Notes: generated by a model not told the origin, from the letters alone. A DNA stretch of 64,000 bases from Pseudomonas sp. B21-056 (GCF_026016325.1 NZ_CP087203.1:5456001-5520000); one strand, 5' to 3'; counted from the first letter of the stretch, positions 34,940 through 44,256 are shown. Numbers and translations: made by a program.

Positions 34940-35509
34940 TTAACCGTGCAGGGTCTGCAACCACTGCTCGCGGTTGATGCGATAGAGCACATGGTGACGC
35001 AATGGATGACCGACCGCGAGTTTTGGATGTTCGAAGTCGTCAGCCGGGTCATGGTGCATGCCGATCGCCTGCATGACCTTCTGCGACGGCAGGTTATCGG
35101 TCGAGGTGAACGCCACCACTTCGTCCAGCCCCAGGCGGTCGAACCCACAGCGCAGCGCTGTCCAGGCGGCTTCGCTGGCATAACCCAGGCCCCAGTGCTC
35201 CCGGGCCAGGCGCCAGCCGATCTCGATGGCCGGCGTGAAGTGCGCGTCGAATCCCACCACACCCAACCCGGTGAAACCGATAAAGGCACCGGTGTCCTTG
35301 CGCTCCAGTGCCCACAAGCCAAAACCATGTTCGGCAAAATGCCCACGCACGCGTCCGATCAGCGCGGCGCTTTCAAGGCGACTCAGGGGCGCCGGGAAGT
35401 AACGCATCACCTGGGGATCGGCAGACATGGCCGCAAACTCCGGCAAATCCTCATCGCGCCACTGCCGCATCAGCAGCCGTGCACTTTCCAGTTCCAGTAT
35501 CGGCTCCAT
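34940..35509 (-). CDS. GNAT N-acetyltransferase (RimJ/RimL-like)
   Basis: A 189-residue acetyltransferase. LESARLLMRQWRDEDLPEF opens the domain; the acetyl-CoA motif is seen around IEIGWRLAREHWGLGYASEA and the C-terminal strand includes TSTDNLPSQKVMQAIGM. The ATG at 35509 has GGGAG upstream. Members acetylate ribosomal proteins, amino acids or antibiotics; substrate not assignable. Divergent from the deacetylase-like gene across 83 bp. Confidence 0.9.
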   Translation of the reverse strand: MEPILELESARLLMRQWRDEDLPEFAAMSADPQVMRYFPAPLSRLESAALIGRVRGHFAEHGFGLWALERKDTGAFIGFTGLGVVGFDAHFTPAIEIGWRLAREHWGLGYASEAAWTALRCGFDRLGLDEVVAFTSTDNLPSQKVMQAIGMHHDPADDFEHPKLAVGHPLRHHVLYRINREQWLQTLHG

Positions 35510-35592
35510 CTTCACTCCCTTTCCATGCCACACGGGCCACTAGAGTCTACATCGCTGGTAGGATCCGTCACTCAATCACCGCTGAAAACACC

Positions 35593-36513
35593 ATGCCGCT
35601 GCCGCTTATCTATCACGAAGACTACAGTCCCGAATTCCCGGCGGAACACCGCTTCCCCATGGACAAATTCCGCTTGCTGCGCGACCACCTGGTGGACAGC
35701 GGGCTGACCCGCGACGCGGACCTGTTGCGCCCGTCGCTGTGCCCAGCCGAAATCCTCGCCCTGGCCCATGATCGCGTCTATATCGAACGCTACATGGGTG
35801 GTGAGTTGTCCCGCGAAGACCAACGGCGCCTCGGTCTACCTTGGAGCGAGGCCCTGGCCCGGCGAACGGTTCGCGCCGTGGGCGGTTCACTGCTGGCGGC
35901 CGAGCAGGCCCTCGAACACGGGCTGGCCTGTCATCTGGCCGGAGGCACCCATCATGCCCATTACGACCACCCCGCCGGTTTTTGCATTTTCAACGACCTG
36001 GCAGTGATCAGCCGCTATTTCCTCGCTACTGGCCGGGTCTCGCGGGTGCTGATCTTCGACTGCGACGTGCATCAGGGCGACGGTACCGCCCGAATACTCC
36101 ATGACACCCCGGACGCCGTGACAGTTTCCTTGCACTGCGAAAAGAATTTTCCCGCGCGCAAGGCCCAAAGCGACTGGGACATTCCATTGCCGATGGGCAT
36201 GGAAGACGCCGCCTACCTGAAGGTGGTGGACGACGCCCTCAACTACCTGCTGCCGCTCTACCAGCCCGACTTGGTGCTGTATGACGCCGGTGTCGATGTT
36301 CACAAGGACGACGCCCTCGGCTACCTGAAGCTGACAGACGAAGGCCTCGCCGCCCGGGATGAGAGCGTCATGCGCCATTGCCTGGGGCGCGACATCCCGG
36401 TGGTCGGGGTGATCGGCGGCGGCTACAGCAAGGACCGCAAGGCCCTGGCCCGGCGCCATGGGATCCTGCATCACAGCGCACAAAAGGTCTGGACGTCATC
36501 AGGTTGTCATTGA
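35593..36513 (+). CDS. Histone deacetylase-like (AcuC/class IV type) metallohydrolase
   Basis: A 306-residue zinc enzyme. GGTHHAHYDHPAGFC contains the paired active-site His and the backbone Asp ligand region, IFDCDVHQGDG the zinc-binding Asp and His, and DAGVDVHKDDALG the third ligand. Bacterial members deacetylate acetylpolyamines or acetyl-lysine. Its neighbour is a GNAT acetyltransferase on the opposite strand, but there is no evidence that they share a substrate. Confidence 0.92.
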   Translation: MPLPLIYHEDYSPEFPAEHRFPMDKFRLLRDHLVDSGLTRDADLLRPSLCPAEILALAHDRVYIERYMGGELSREDQRRLGLPWSEALARRTVRAVGGSLLAAEQALEHGLACHLAGGTHHAHYDHPAGFCIFNDLAVISRYFLATGRVSRVLIFDCDVHQGDGTARILHDTPDAVTVSLHCEKNFPARKAQSDWDIPLPMGMEDAAYLKVVDDALNYLLPLYQPDLVLYDAGVDVHKDDALGYLKLTDEGLAARDESVMRHCLGRDIPVVGVIGGGYSKDRKALARRHGILHHSAQKVWTSSGCH

Positions 36514-36651
36514 AACCTGGGTGCGTTACCCACATTCGCTGTGGAGCGGCCTGTGGATAACCTGAGCGAAACGGCCTGTAGCCCATGCTGCGTATAGTTT
36601 GTAGAGGTCTGGCTGTTTTTTAACCACATTTCAGCAACACCCTCATCCCCC

Positions 36652-36740
36652 TGTGGGAGCGAGCCTGCTCGCGATAGCAGTCGACCATCCAACATTGATG
36701 TCGCTGATCCACCGCAATCGCGAGCAGGCTCGCTCCCACA
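36652..36740. repeat. Dispersed palindromic repeat, family B copy 4
   Basis: TGTGGGAGCGAGCCTGCTCG at left and complement at right, loop region about 45 bases. It occupies the 281 bp gap between the deacetylase and flavoprotein genes (tandem orientation); nothing else recognisable is there. Confidence 0.88.
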
Positions 36741-36794
36741 GGATTTTTGTGCTGATAGAATGCCGCGCTTATTCCCATCTCTGCAGTCCACGCC

Positions 36795-38030
36795 ATGACC
36801 TCGACCGCCCCATCCACCACCCCAACCATCGCCATCATCGGCGGCGGCCCTGCCGGCCTGATGGCGGCCGAGGTGTTGAGCCAGGCCGGCATTCGGGTCG
36901 ACCTGTATGACGGCATGCCCTCGGTGGGCAGGAAGTTTCTGCTGGCCGGTGTCGGCGGCATGAACATCACCCATTCGGAAGCCTTCCCGGCGTTCCTGTC
37001 CCGCTACGCCGAACGCGCACCGGATATCGCCCCATTGTTGCGGGCATTCGGCGCGGATGAGCTGTGCACCTGGATTCATGGGTTGGGCATCGACACCTTT
37101 GTCGGCAGTTCCGGGCGAGTGTTTCCCACCGACATGAAAGCCGCCCCGCTGCTGCGTGCCTGGCTCAAGCGCCTGCGCGATGCCGGCGTGACGATCCACA
37201 CGCGGCATCGCTGGCTCGGCTGGAACCCCGACAACAGCTTGCGAATAGCCGGCCCGGAAGGTGAAAAGACGCTCCAGCCCGACGCCACGCTGCTGGCGCT
37301 GGGCGGCGGCAGTTGGTCGCGCCTGGGCTCTGACGGAGCCTGGATGCTGGCGCTGGAACAGCGCGGCGTCGCCCTTGCGCCGTTGCAACCCAGCAACTGC
37401 GGCTTCGACGTGCAGGCCTGGAGCGATCTGCTGGTCAGCAAATTCGCCGGCGCCCCGCTGAAAAACATCGCCATCGGCCTGAACGACGACGTCCCCCGTC
37501 TCGGCGAATGCGTGATCACCGCCACCGGTGTCGAAGGCAGCCTGATCTATGCGCTGTCGGCACCGATTCGCGAGGCCATCAATCGCCATGGCAGCGCGAC
37601 GATCCATCTGGACCTGCTGCCGGGCCGACCTGTGGATAAAGTACTCCAGGCCCTGAGCAAACCGCGCGGTTCACGCTCGATGGCCAAGCACCTGCACAGC
37701 CAGTTGGGGATCGATGGGGTCAAGGCTGCGTTGTTACGCGAGCTCACCCCTGCCGATGGCTTCGCCGACCCGGCACGCCTGGCCCAGGCCATCAAGGCAC
37801 TGCCCATCACTCTGGTGAAAACCCGCCCCCTGGACGAAGCCATCAGCAGCGCCGGCGGCGTGATGTTCCAAGCCCTGGACGAAAGCCTGATGCTCAAGCG
37901 GATACCCGGCGTGTTCTGCGCGGGGGAGATGCTCGACTGGGAAGCGCCGACCGGCGGCTATCTGCTGACGGCGTGCTTTGCCAGTGGGCGGGCGGCGGGG
38001 TTGGGGATGCTGGAGTTCTTAAGGCAGTGA
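36795..38030 (+). CDS. FAD-dependent flavoprotein (HI0933/TIGR03862 family)
   Basis: A 411-residue flavoprotein. The dinucleotide-binding motif IIGGGPAGLMAAEVL opens the protein, GRKFLLAGVGGMNITHSE is the family-specific second motif, and GVFCAGEMLDWEAPTGGYLLTACFASG closes the FAD site. Bacterial members have unknown substrates and are sometimes annotated as NAD(P)/FAD-dependent oxidoreductases. It is monocistronic. Confidence 0.9.
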   Translation: MTSTAPSTTPTIAIIGGGPAGLMAAEVLSQAGIRVDLYDGMPSVGRKFLLAGVGGMNITHSEAFPAFLSRYAERAPDIAPLLRAFGADELCTWIHGLGIDTFVGSSGRVFPTDMKAAPLLRAWLKRLRDAGVTIHTRHRWLGWNPDNSLRIAGPEGEKTLQPDATLLALGGGSWSRLGSDGAWMLALEQRGVALAPLQPSNCGFDVQAWSDLLVSKFAGAPLKNIAIGLNDDVPRLGECVITATGVEGSLIYALSAPIREAINRHGSATIHLDLLPGRPVDKVLQALSKPRGSRSMAKHLHSQLGIDGVKAALLRELTPADGFADPARLAQAIKALPITLVKTRPLDEAISSAGGVMFQALDESLMLKRIPGVFCAGEMLDWEAPTGGYLLTACFASGRAAGLGMLEFLRQ

Positions 38031-38032
38031 TC

Positions 38033-38169
38033 ATTCCCACGCTCTGCGTGGGAATGCCTCAACGGACGCTCCGCGTTCGGCTTTTGGGACGCGGAGCGTC
38101 CCCGGATGCGTTCCCACGCGGAGGATGGAACGCAGAGCGTCCCCGGATGCATTCCCACGCGGAGCGTCA
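38033..38169. repeat. Dispersed palindromic repeat, family C, split by the insertion sequence
   Basis: Repeats of CCCACGCGGAGCGTC, CTCTGCGTGGGAA and GGACGCTCCGCGT in both orientations make several nested hairpins. The final copy is interrupted by an insertion sequence: its continuation TGACGCGTCGCGTGGGAACG lies at 39454-39473 beyond the element. It lay originally between convergent flavoprotein and rhlE genes. Confidence 0.85.
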
Positions 38170-38173
38170 CTAG

Positions 38174-39449
38174 TGTCCGGTAAAACCTTTTCATAGCTGA
38201 AGGCTACCCTGGGCAGCCTTCAGCTCTGTTCGTTCTTGCCTTCGATATCCGCGGTGTGTGTCGCTGAGCGGGCGCTCAAACAAGCTATGAGCCAGCCGGA
38301 TAGTGAAGTTTGAAAGTGAGTCTGAGCAGGCCGAGCGTTGTTGATACAGGAGCAGCAAAAGGTATGTGATCAGCGCGCTGTAGATTTGTAGACGCACCGC
38401 GTTTTCAGAGAATCCGAAGTACCGTTTGAGCTTGAGTTTTTGCTTGATCCACTTGAAGAACAACTCGATCTGCCAGCGCTGCTTGTACAGGTCGGCAATT
38501 TCTTCAGCTGAGCGTGAAAAATCATTAGTCACCAGGATCAGCGGCGTTTCGTGATCATCTCGACGAACCTGGACCCGACGTACGGTTTGGTCGTGATAGT
38601 GATTTAACCGTCGTGTATTCAGGTGTTTTTTGCCAAATCGCACGGCTTCGTCCGACTCTATGAAGTCGGCATTTTCCCCTCTGTTCAGATCCTCTACGTG
38701 ATTCACATTGGCATTTTTTTTGAGTCGTGTGACGAAGAACGCCCCCACCTGATCAATCTGGTGCCACCAGTTGTAATCGCAGTATCCCTTGTCGAAAACG
38801 TACGTGATGCCTGCTTCAAGCGGCATGGTCAGGGCGTCACTCAGGTCATTGACGTTGGCGGCAGTGATGTTCACGTAAGTGGGTGCTGTTTGTCGTGGAT
38901 CAATTGCCACATGCACCTTCAGGCCTTGTGTTATGCGGGTTTTCGTCGCAGCGGTCCAGTCGTCGAAGCCGGGACCGCGCAAGGTGATTGAGGTCGAGTC
39001 GATCAGCGTGACCATCGCTTCCAGGGACTTGCGCTGCTTGCGGCCAACGCCCTGCAGCAAGTGCTCGCAGGCCAGCCGAAAAGGCTCTGAACTGCGTTTG
39101 CTCAAGGCATCACAAAGCGTTGAGCGAACCATGCTGCGAGCGTTGAGATGATAATGGTGAGGTTCCAGCGATTGCGATGCTGTCGCCAAGGCGCGCAGGC
39201 TGCTGGCTTGTGTTATCTGACCAAAGATCAGCGTGACGAGCAGATCCCAAGAGCTGAATTGCTTGGCATAACGATCAGCGCCACAGCGTTTGACTGCATT
39301 TTTGAACAACTGATGAGGGAGTGCTTGGAGCATTTGTGAAAAGCGAGTGCTGCTGAACATAGCCGGAATCGAGTCTGAAAAAGCCGAGTATCGCTCAAAG
39401 GCAGGTACAGCAAGGGGGAGCAAGCTCCCCCTTCAGTTTTTACCGGACA
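38174..39449. mobile_element. IS4-family insertion sequence (1276 bp)
   Basis: Terminal inverted repeats TGTCCGGTAAAA at the left and TTTTACCGGACA at the right bound a single transposase gene. CTAG flanks both ends (38170-38173 and 39450-39453), consistent with a 4-base target duplication. The element is inserted in a palindromic family C repeat at the symmetric site TCA-CTAG-TGA, so the flanks mirror each other for several bases beyond the true ends. Ends and gene are intact; it may be mobile. I do not assign an ISfinder name. Confidence 0.85.
38191..39360 (-). CDS. IS4-family DDE transposase
   Basis: A 389-residue transposase. DDE residues lie in TLIDSTSI, TYVFDKGYCDYNW and the YREK signature YKQRWQIELFFKWIKQ, with the Y-2-R-3-E-6-K spacing of IS4. 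An N-terminal DUF4372-like domain begins FSSTRFSQMLQALPHQ. The ATG at 39360 is chosen because it begins this conserved domain; no strong ribosome site is visible. The frame is uninterrupted. Confidence 0.9.
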   Translation of the reverse strand: MFSSTRFSQMLQALPHQLFKNAVKRCGADRYAKQFSSWDLLVTLIFGQITQASSLRALATASQSLEPHHYHLNARSMVRSTLCDALSKRSSEPFRLACEHLLQGVGRKQRKSLEAMVTLIDSTSITLRGPGFDDWTAATKTRITQGLKVHVAIDPRQTAPTYVNITAANVNDLSDALTMPLEAGITYVFDKGYCDYNWWHQIDQVGAFFVTRLKKNANVNHVEDLNRGENADFIESDEAVRFGKKHLNTRRLNHYHDQTVRRVQVRRDDHETPLILVTNDFSRSAEEIADLYKQRWQIELFFKWIKQKLKLKRYFGFSENAVRLQIYSALITYLLLLLYQQRSACSDSLSNFTIRLAHSLFERPLSDTHRGYRRQERTELKAAQGSLQL

Positions 39450-39474
39450 CTAGTGACGCGTCGCGTGGGAACGA

Positions 39475-40812
39475 TCAAGGCTTGCGCTTACGCGGCCCGG
39501 TATTGAATACCGGCACTTTGCGTACCGGCTTGACTGAAGGCTCCACAGGTCCCGAATCGCCGCTGTCCACCCACTTGCCGAGGTTGCGCTTGCCGCCACC
39601 GCCCGAAGCTTTTGGCTTCTTCGGCTTTTTCGGCTTCTTGATCACCTGGCCACTGGCGTCGGTATCCGGCACCCGGTGCTCAGGCTCGAAGTCCTGTTCC
39701 ATCTGGCGAGTCAAGGTCTGGCGGGTCAACATCTCGATGGCCGACAGCAGGTTCACTTCATCGGCACACACCAGGGAAATCGCCTGCCCTGTGGAGCCCG
39801 CCCGACCGGTCCGGCCGATGCGATGGATGTAGTCTTCGGCGACGATCGGCAGGTCGAAATTCACCACCAACGGCAGGTCTTCGATATCCAGCCCACGGGC
39901 GGCAACGTCGGTGGCGACCAGGATCTGCACTTCACCGAGCTTGAAACGGTCCAGTGCGCGCTGGCGGGTGGCCTGGGGCTTATCGCCGTGGATACCATCG
40001 GCGTTGACGCCCAGGCCCTGGAGTTTTTCCACCAACGCATCGACACCGTTGCGGGTCTTGGCGAACACCAGTACCTGTTTCCACTTGTTCTTGCGCAGCA
40101 GGTGCACGAACAATTCCGGCTTGCGCTTCTTGTCCACCGTCACCACCCATTGCTTGACGGTGTTGGCGGCGACGTTGCGCGGGCTCACTTCGATGCTCAG
40201 CGGATCGTTGAGCATCTGCCCGGCCAGCAAGCGGATCGCATCGGAAAAGGTCGCCGAGAACAGCAAGGTCTGGCGCTTTTTCGGCAGTGCCTTGTAGATA
40301 TTCGCCAGTTCCTCGGAGAAGCCCAGGTCGAGCATGCGGTCGGCTTCGTCCAGCACCAGGGTCTGCAACTGGTTGAACTTCAGTGCGTTCTGCCGGAACA
40401 GATCGAGCAATCGCCCCGGCGTGGCGACCAGCAGGTCGACACCTTTGCGCAGCTTCATCATCTGCGGGTTGATGCTGACGCCGCCGTACACGGCGTAAGT
40501 GCTCAACGGCAGGTTCTGCGCGTACTGACGCACGCTTTCATGGACCTGCTCGGCCAGTTCGCGGGTCGGCACCAGGATCAGCGCCCGTACCGAGTTGGCG
40601 GCAACCTTCGGCCCTTCGGTGGTCAGCAACTGCAACAGCGGCACGGCGAAACCGGCGGTCTTGCCGGTGCCAGTCTGGGCCGCCGCCATCAGGTCGCGAC
40701 CGGCCAGCACTGCCGGCATGGCCTGGGCCTGCACCGGGGTCGGGGTCTGGTAGCCGAGCGTCTCGAGGGCGCGCAACAAGGGTTCGATCAGGCCAAGGGT
40801 GGCGAAAGTCAT
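39475..40812 (-). CDS. rhlE: ATP-dependent RNA helicase RhlE
   Basis: A 445-residue DEAD-box helicase: Q motif with LGYQTPTPVQAQA, AAQTGTGKT (I), LVPTRELAEQV (Ia), LVLDEADRMLD (II), LFSATFS (III), ARGLDIEDL (V), YIHRIGRTGRAG (VI). The C-terminal tail is basic and Lys/Pro-rich (KKPKKPKKPKASGGGGKR), typical of RhlE. It remodels RNA in ribosome assembly and mRNA decay. The stop is only a few bases from the insertion sequence right end. Confidence 0.95.
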   Translation of the reverse strand: MTFATLGLIEPLLRALETLGYQTPTPVQAQAMPAVLAGRDLMAAAQTGTGKTAGFAVPLLQLLTTEGPKVAANSVRALILVPTRELAEQVHESVRQYAQNLPLSTYAVYGGVSINPQMMKLRKGVDLLVATPGRLLDLFRQNALKFNQLQTLVLDEADRMLDLGFSEELANIYKALPKKRQTLLFSATFSDAIRLLAGQMLNDPLSIEVSPRNVAANTVKQWVVTVDKKRKPELFVHLLRKNKWKQVLVFAKTRNGVDALVEKLQGLGVNADGIHGDKPQATRQRALDRFKLGEVQILVATDVAARGLDIEDLPLVVNFDLPIVAEDYIHRIGRTGRAGSTGQAISLVCADEVNLLSAIEMLTRQTLTRQMEQDFEPEHRVPDTDASGQVIKKPKKPKKPKASGGGGKRNLGKWVDSGDSGPVEPSVKPVRKVPVFNTGPRKRKP

Positions 40813-40870
40813 GGAAGTACCGTAGGAAAAATCAGCGCAGGGTGTGCAATGCGCGGCAGTTTACCTCAAT

Positions 40871-41773
40871 TCAGGATTCAACCGGCGCAGGCTTGGGCTT
40901 GCGCCATTGGGGCAGCCCGATCAACACCACGGCGCTGATGATCACCAGCATCGCCAGGGACTCTTCGACGCCGATGCTTTCGCCGGCGAACACGATCCCC
41001 AGCAGCACCGCCACGGCCGGGTTGACGTAGGCATAACTGGTGGCCGCTGCTGGTCGTACATGCTTGAGCAGGTACATGTAGGCGTTGAAGGCGATGATCG
41101 AACCGAAGAAGGTCAGGTAGGCCAGCGCAAACCAGCCCTCGAACGGCGGGATGCGCTCCAGGTGTTCGCCGCTGGCGAAGCTGCCGATCAACAGCACCAC
41201 ACCACCCGTCAACATTTCCACGGCACTGGCCATCGCCCCCGCTGGCAGCGGCAGATGCTTGCTCAGCACCGACCCGAAAGCCCACGACGCCGCCGCGAAC
41301 ACCAGCAAGGTTGCACCCAGCGGGCTGGATTGCAGGTTGGAACCCAGGTTGAGCATGGCAATGCCGATCAGCCCCAGCACAATCCCCGCCCATTCCAGGC
41401 GGGTATTACGCGTTCCCCAGAAATAGCCGCAGAGCAAGGTAAACAGCGGCACCGTCGCCACCGCCAACGCCGCCACCCCGGACGCCACGCCGGTGTGCTC
41501 GGCGACACTGACCGCGCCGTTGCCGAAACTGAGCAACAGCACGCCGATAATGGCCCCGGCCTTCCACTGCGCCCAGGTCGGCGCCGGTGCCCCGCGCCAG
41601 CGCAGGAAGCCGTACATGAGCGAGCCGGCCAGCACGAAACGAATCCCGGCCAGCAACAGCGGCGGCCAATGTTCCACGCCGATGCGGATCACCAGGTAGG
41701 TCGATCCCCAGATGACATACAGGGCGAAGAAGGCAGCGATCAGCGGCAATGGAAAACGGCGTGGGCCAGGCAT
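40871..41773 (-). CDS. EamA/DMT-family transporter (YedA-like)
   Basis: A 300-residue protein with ten membrane helices in two EamA domains; YVIWGSTYLVIRIGVEHWPPLLLAGIRF is the typical start and AYVNPAVAVLLGIVFAGE the typical C-terminal repeat motif. Family members export amino acids or other metabolites. It is transcribed toward rhlE with a 58 bp gap and may be a separate transcript. Confidence 0.9.
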   Translation of the reverse strand: MPGPRRFPLPLIAAFFALYVIWGSTYLVIRIGVEHWPPLLLAGIRFVLAGSLMYGFLRWRGAPAPTWAQWKAGAIIGVLLLSFGNGAVSVAEHTGVASGVAALAVATVPLFTLLCGYFWGTRNTRLEWAGIVLGLIGIAMLNLGSNLQSSPLGATLLVFAAASWAFGSVLSKHLPLPAGAMASAVEMLTGGVVLLIGSFASGEHLERIPPFEGWFALAYLTFFGSIIAFNAYMYLLKHVRPAAATSYAYVNPAVAVLLGIVFAGESIGVEESLAMLVIISAVVLIGLPQWRKPKPAPVES

Positions 41774-41959
41774 GGTCAGCTCGAAGTCAGGACAATGAGA
41801 GGCGATATTCTAGAAAGGCGACGAACGAAAAATAAGCTACAAAACCTGTTTATCCAACCCATACAGGTCTCAGCAAAACCTCGATCGTGCTGTCCAGCGC
41901 CATTGAAAGCGGGTGCCATTGGGGCAGTTGGAGGGCAACGGGAAGTAGACGCCCTAACT

Positions 41960-42049
41960 TGTGGGAGCGAGCCTGCTCGCGATAGCGTCAAGTCAGTCAA
42001 TATTTGCGGTGCCTGACACACCGCTATCGCGAGCAGGCTCGCTCCCACA
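41960..42049. repeat. Dispersed palindromic repeat, family B copy 5
   Basis: TGTGGGAGCGAGCCTGCTCG with its complement at the other end and a TCGCGATAGCG/CGCTATCGCGA inner part. It follows the 3' end of the exonuclease gene and probably ends that transcript. Confidence 0.88.
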
Positions 42050-42066
42050 GGGGGATCGCGGCGGTC

Positions 42067-42678
42067 TTAGAATCCGCGATGGCGCTTGAGATGCTCATTG
42101 ATCTTCGCCGCCGGGACCTTCTGCAAACTGCACAGCAGATCATGGGACAACTCCCGCAGCCCATGCTTTTGTCGCAGTTCCGACGCCAGGTGCGCGGTGA
42201 GGTTGGCGGCCATTTCGGCGTCGGCCATGGCCCGGTGGGCCTGGCCGGTATGGGGCAGGCCGGCGAAGGCGTTGAGGGTGCCGAGCTTGTGATTCGGCGC
42301 GGCCGGCATCAGGCGTCGGGCGAGCAGTAGCGAACAGGCAAAATTCTGCAGGCGGGTGCGCTTGATCCGCCCCAGCTCGAAGTCCCAGAACTTCTGGTCG
42401 AACGCGGCGTTATGGGCGAGCAGCGGCGTGATGCCGACGAACTCGTTGACCTCGTTCATCACCCGCTCGGCCGGCGGCGCGCTGCGCAGCATGGCGTTGC
42501 TGATGCCGGTCAGTTGCTCGATGAACGCCGGCACCCGCACGCCGGCATTCATCAGGCTCTGGTAGCGGTCGACGATCCGGCCTTGCTCGAGCATCACCAC
42601 GGCGATTTCCGTGGCTCGGCAACTGCTGCTCGGGGTGATGCCGGTGGTTTCAAAGTCGATGACTGCGATGCGTTCCAA
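42067..42678 (-). CDS. DnaQ-like 3'-5' exonuclease (DEDDh)
   Basis: A 203-residue exonuclease with ExoI VIDFETTG, ExoII HNAAFDQKFWDFE and ExoIII HRAMADAEMAA, the complete DEDDh set. The most likely start is TTG at 42678 (reading ERIAVIDFETTG after it), since no ATG lies at the domain start. It resembles DNA polymerase III epsilon-like or RNase T-like stand-alone nucleases. It starts 22 bp after the NYN-domain gene on the same strand, so the two are likely cotranscribed. Confidence 0.88.
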   Translation of the reverse strand: MERIAVIDFETTGITPSSSCRATEIAVVMLEQGRIVDRYQSLMNAGVRVPAFIEQLTGISNAMLRSAPPAERVMNEVNEFVGITPLLAHNAAFDQKFWDFELGRIKRTRLQNFACSLLLARRLMPAAPNHKLGTLNAFAGLPHTGQAHRAMADAEMAANLTAHLASELRQKHGLRELSHDLLCSLQKVPAAKINEHLKRHRGF

Positions 42679-42700
42679 ACCTGTCTGAACTCCGTAACGA

Positions 42701-43180
42701 TCAATTCTTGAGCAGCAGCGCGCCTTCGATGGGCACGTAGCGACTGGCGGCACGGATCAGCGAGTTGGCCGTCAACCCCGGCACGCCGTACGCCACCGCC
42801 TGCACACCGTGCTTGCTGATGATGCGCTCGAGCAGCATGTCGAAATCGCCGTCACCCGAGGCCAGCACCACTTCGTCGACGTGGTCGGCGGCGTCCATGA
42901 TGTCGAGCGTGATGCCCACGTCCCAATCGCCCTTGGCCGAGCCGTCGCTGCGCTGGATGTAGGGCTTGAGCTTCACGGTGAAACCCAGGTTGCGCAGGAT
43001 CTGCTGGAACTGCTGCTGCTTGCTGTCGCCACGATCGATCGCATAGGCATAGGCCTCGACGATCTGCCCCTGCTTGCTGACATCGGCCCACAAGGCGGCG
43101 TAGTTGAAGTGACAACCATAGGCCTGGCGCACGGTGTAATAGAGGTTCTGGACATCGGCGAACACTGCGATTTTCTTCAC
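42701..43180 (-). CDS. NYN-domain protein (LabA/DUF88-like putative RNase)
   Basis: A 159-residue single NYN/PIN-like domain. Acidic active-site residues are at FADVQNLYY near the start, KGDWDVGITLDIM in the middle and VLASGDGDFDMLL. The GTG at 43180 is preceded by AGAGGA and begins the conserved domain. NYN proteins are putative metal-dependent RNases. Directly upstream of a DEDDh exonuclease on the same strand, hinting at joint work on nucleic acids. Confidence 0.88.
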   Translation of the reverse strand: MKKIAVFADVQNLYYTVRQAYGCHFNYAALWADVSKQGQIVEAYAYAIDRGDSKQQQFQQILRNLGFTVKLKPYIQRSDGSAKGDWDVGITLDIMDAADHVDEVVLASGDGDFDMLLERIISKHGVQAVAYGVPGLTANSLIRAASRYVPIEGALLLKN

Positions 43181-43308
43181 CGCGGTTCCTCTTGAATGCA
43201 CAAGCGTACAGGCCACCAGGCCCGAAAAGGCACCCAGTATGCCAGCCCGAAGGAGGCTTCCGCGAATAATCGGTCCGAGGCGCGTGGACGCCCCGGACGA
43301 ATGGCAGG

Positions 43309-44079
43309 TCAGACGAAGGAATCGTCGTCGCCGAAGAAGGAAGAGTCGTCGCTGTAATCCGCGTCGCTGAAGCCGCCCTGGTCGTTGCCGTAGCTGTCGT
43401 TGTCGGCCATGCGCTGGTCGTCGCCCCAACCGTTGTCGCCGCTGCTGCCGACGTCATTGACCGGTTGGGCGGGCTCTTCCTTGATGACCTCGACGATCTC
43501 CTGGGGCTGCTGGCCGCTGTGGAACAGGCTGCTGATACCTTGCGCCAGCATCACACCACCGGCCACGCCGGCCGCGGTTTTCAGGGCGCCGCCCAGGAAG
43601 CTGCTCGCCGCCGGGGCTGGTTGTTGCGGTGCGCCATAGCCCGCCGGCGGCGCGCCGAAGCCCTGCTGGGCCGGGGCATTGTTGAAGGCAGGTCGCGCCG
43701 GTTCACGCCAGCCGCCGCCACCGGTTGCCGGAGCACCTGGCGCGGGAGCCGGCCGCGAATCGCGACTGCTGCCACCGAAGATGCTCGAGAGAAAACCACC
43801 GCCCCCGCTCGGCGCCGAAGGCTGGCTGCGGGCGTTCTGCAGATCGGTTTGCAGTTGCTGGACCTGCTCGGTCAGCTGCCTGTTCTGCTCATCGAGGCGC
43901 TTGATTGCCGCCTCTTGCACCAGAATCGCCTGGGCCATGAAATAACCGGCCGCAGGCTGATTGGCCTGGTGCTCCTTGATCCGCGCCTCGGCCTGGGCGT
44001 CGCGCGGGGCTGAATCCTTTTCGGCCTGTTGCAGCCGTGAAAACAGTCCATCGATCAGGGTTTGTTCTTCGCTGTTCAT
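43309..44079 (-). CDS. DUF2076 protein
   Basis: A 256-residue protein. The N-terminal DUF2076 domain begins MNSEEQTLIDGLFSRLQQAE and continues to a predicted coiled coil (KRLDEQNRQLTEQVQQLQ, about residues 60-80). A Pro/Gly/Ala-rich linker follows, then a hydrophobic GALKTAAGVAGGVMLAQGI stretch and a very acidic Asp/Ser-rich tail. GAGGT precedes the ATG at 44079. Function is unknown; such proteins are annotated periplasmic ligand-binding sensors without evidence. Confidence 0.87.
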   Translation of the reverse strand: MNSEEQTLIDGLFSRLQQAEKDSAPRDAQAEARIKEHQANQPAAGYFMAQAILVQEAAIKRLDEQNRQLTEQVQQLQTDLQNARSQPSAPSGGGGFLSSIFGGSSRDSRPAPAPGAPATGGGGWREPARPAFNNAPAQQGFGAPPAGYGAPQQPAPAASSFLGGALKTAAGVAGGVMLAQGISSLFHSGQQPQEIVEVIKEEPAQPVNDVGSSGDNGWGDDQRMADNDSYGNDQGGFSDADYSDDSSFFGDDDSFV

Positions 44080-44256
44080 GGCGACCTCATCAGATTGCCG
44101 GGTAGAAAACCAAGCCGGTTCCGCAGAACCGGTGCCCACCAGTAATGGGGCTTGCCACGGAGGTTTCAATGGTCTTTACCTGATGTTTACGTTTGCTTGT
44201 GCGGGTGCCTGATCGGTTAAAGTGTCGGACCGCTTCTGGACCTGCGATCCCGACTC

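Noticed and set aside
38174..38190. Longer inverted repeats for the insertion sequence (GCGTCACTAG added)
   Set aside because: The extra symmetry belongs to the palindromic target repeat; the element ends at TGTCCGG with CTAG duplicated outside.
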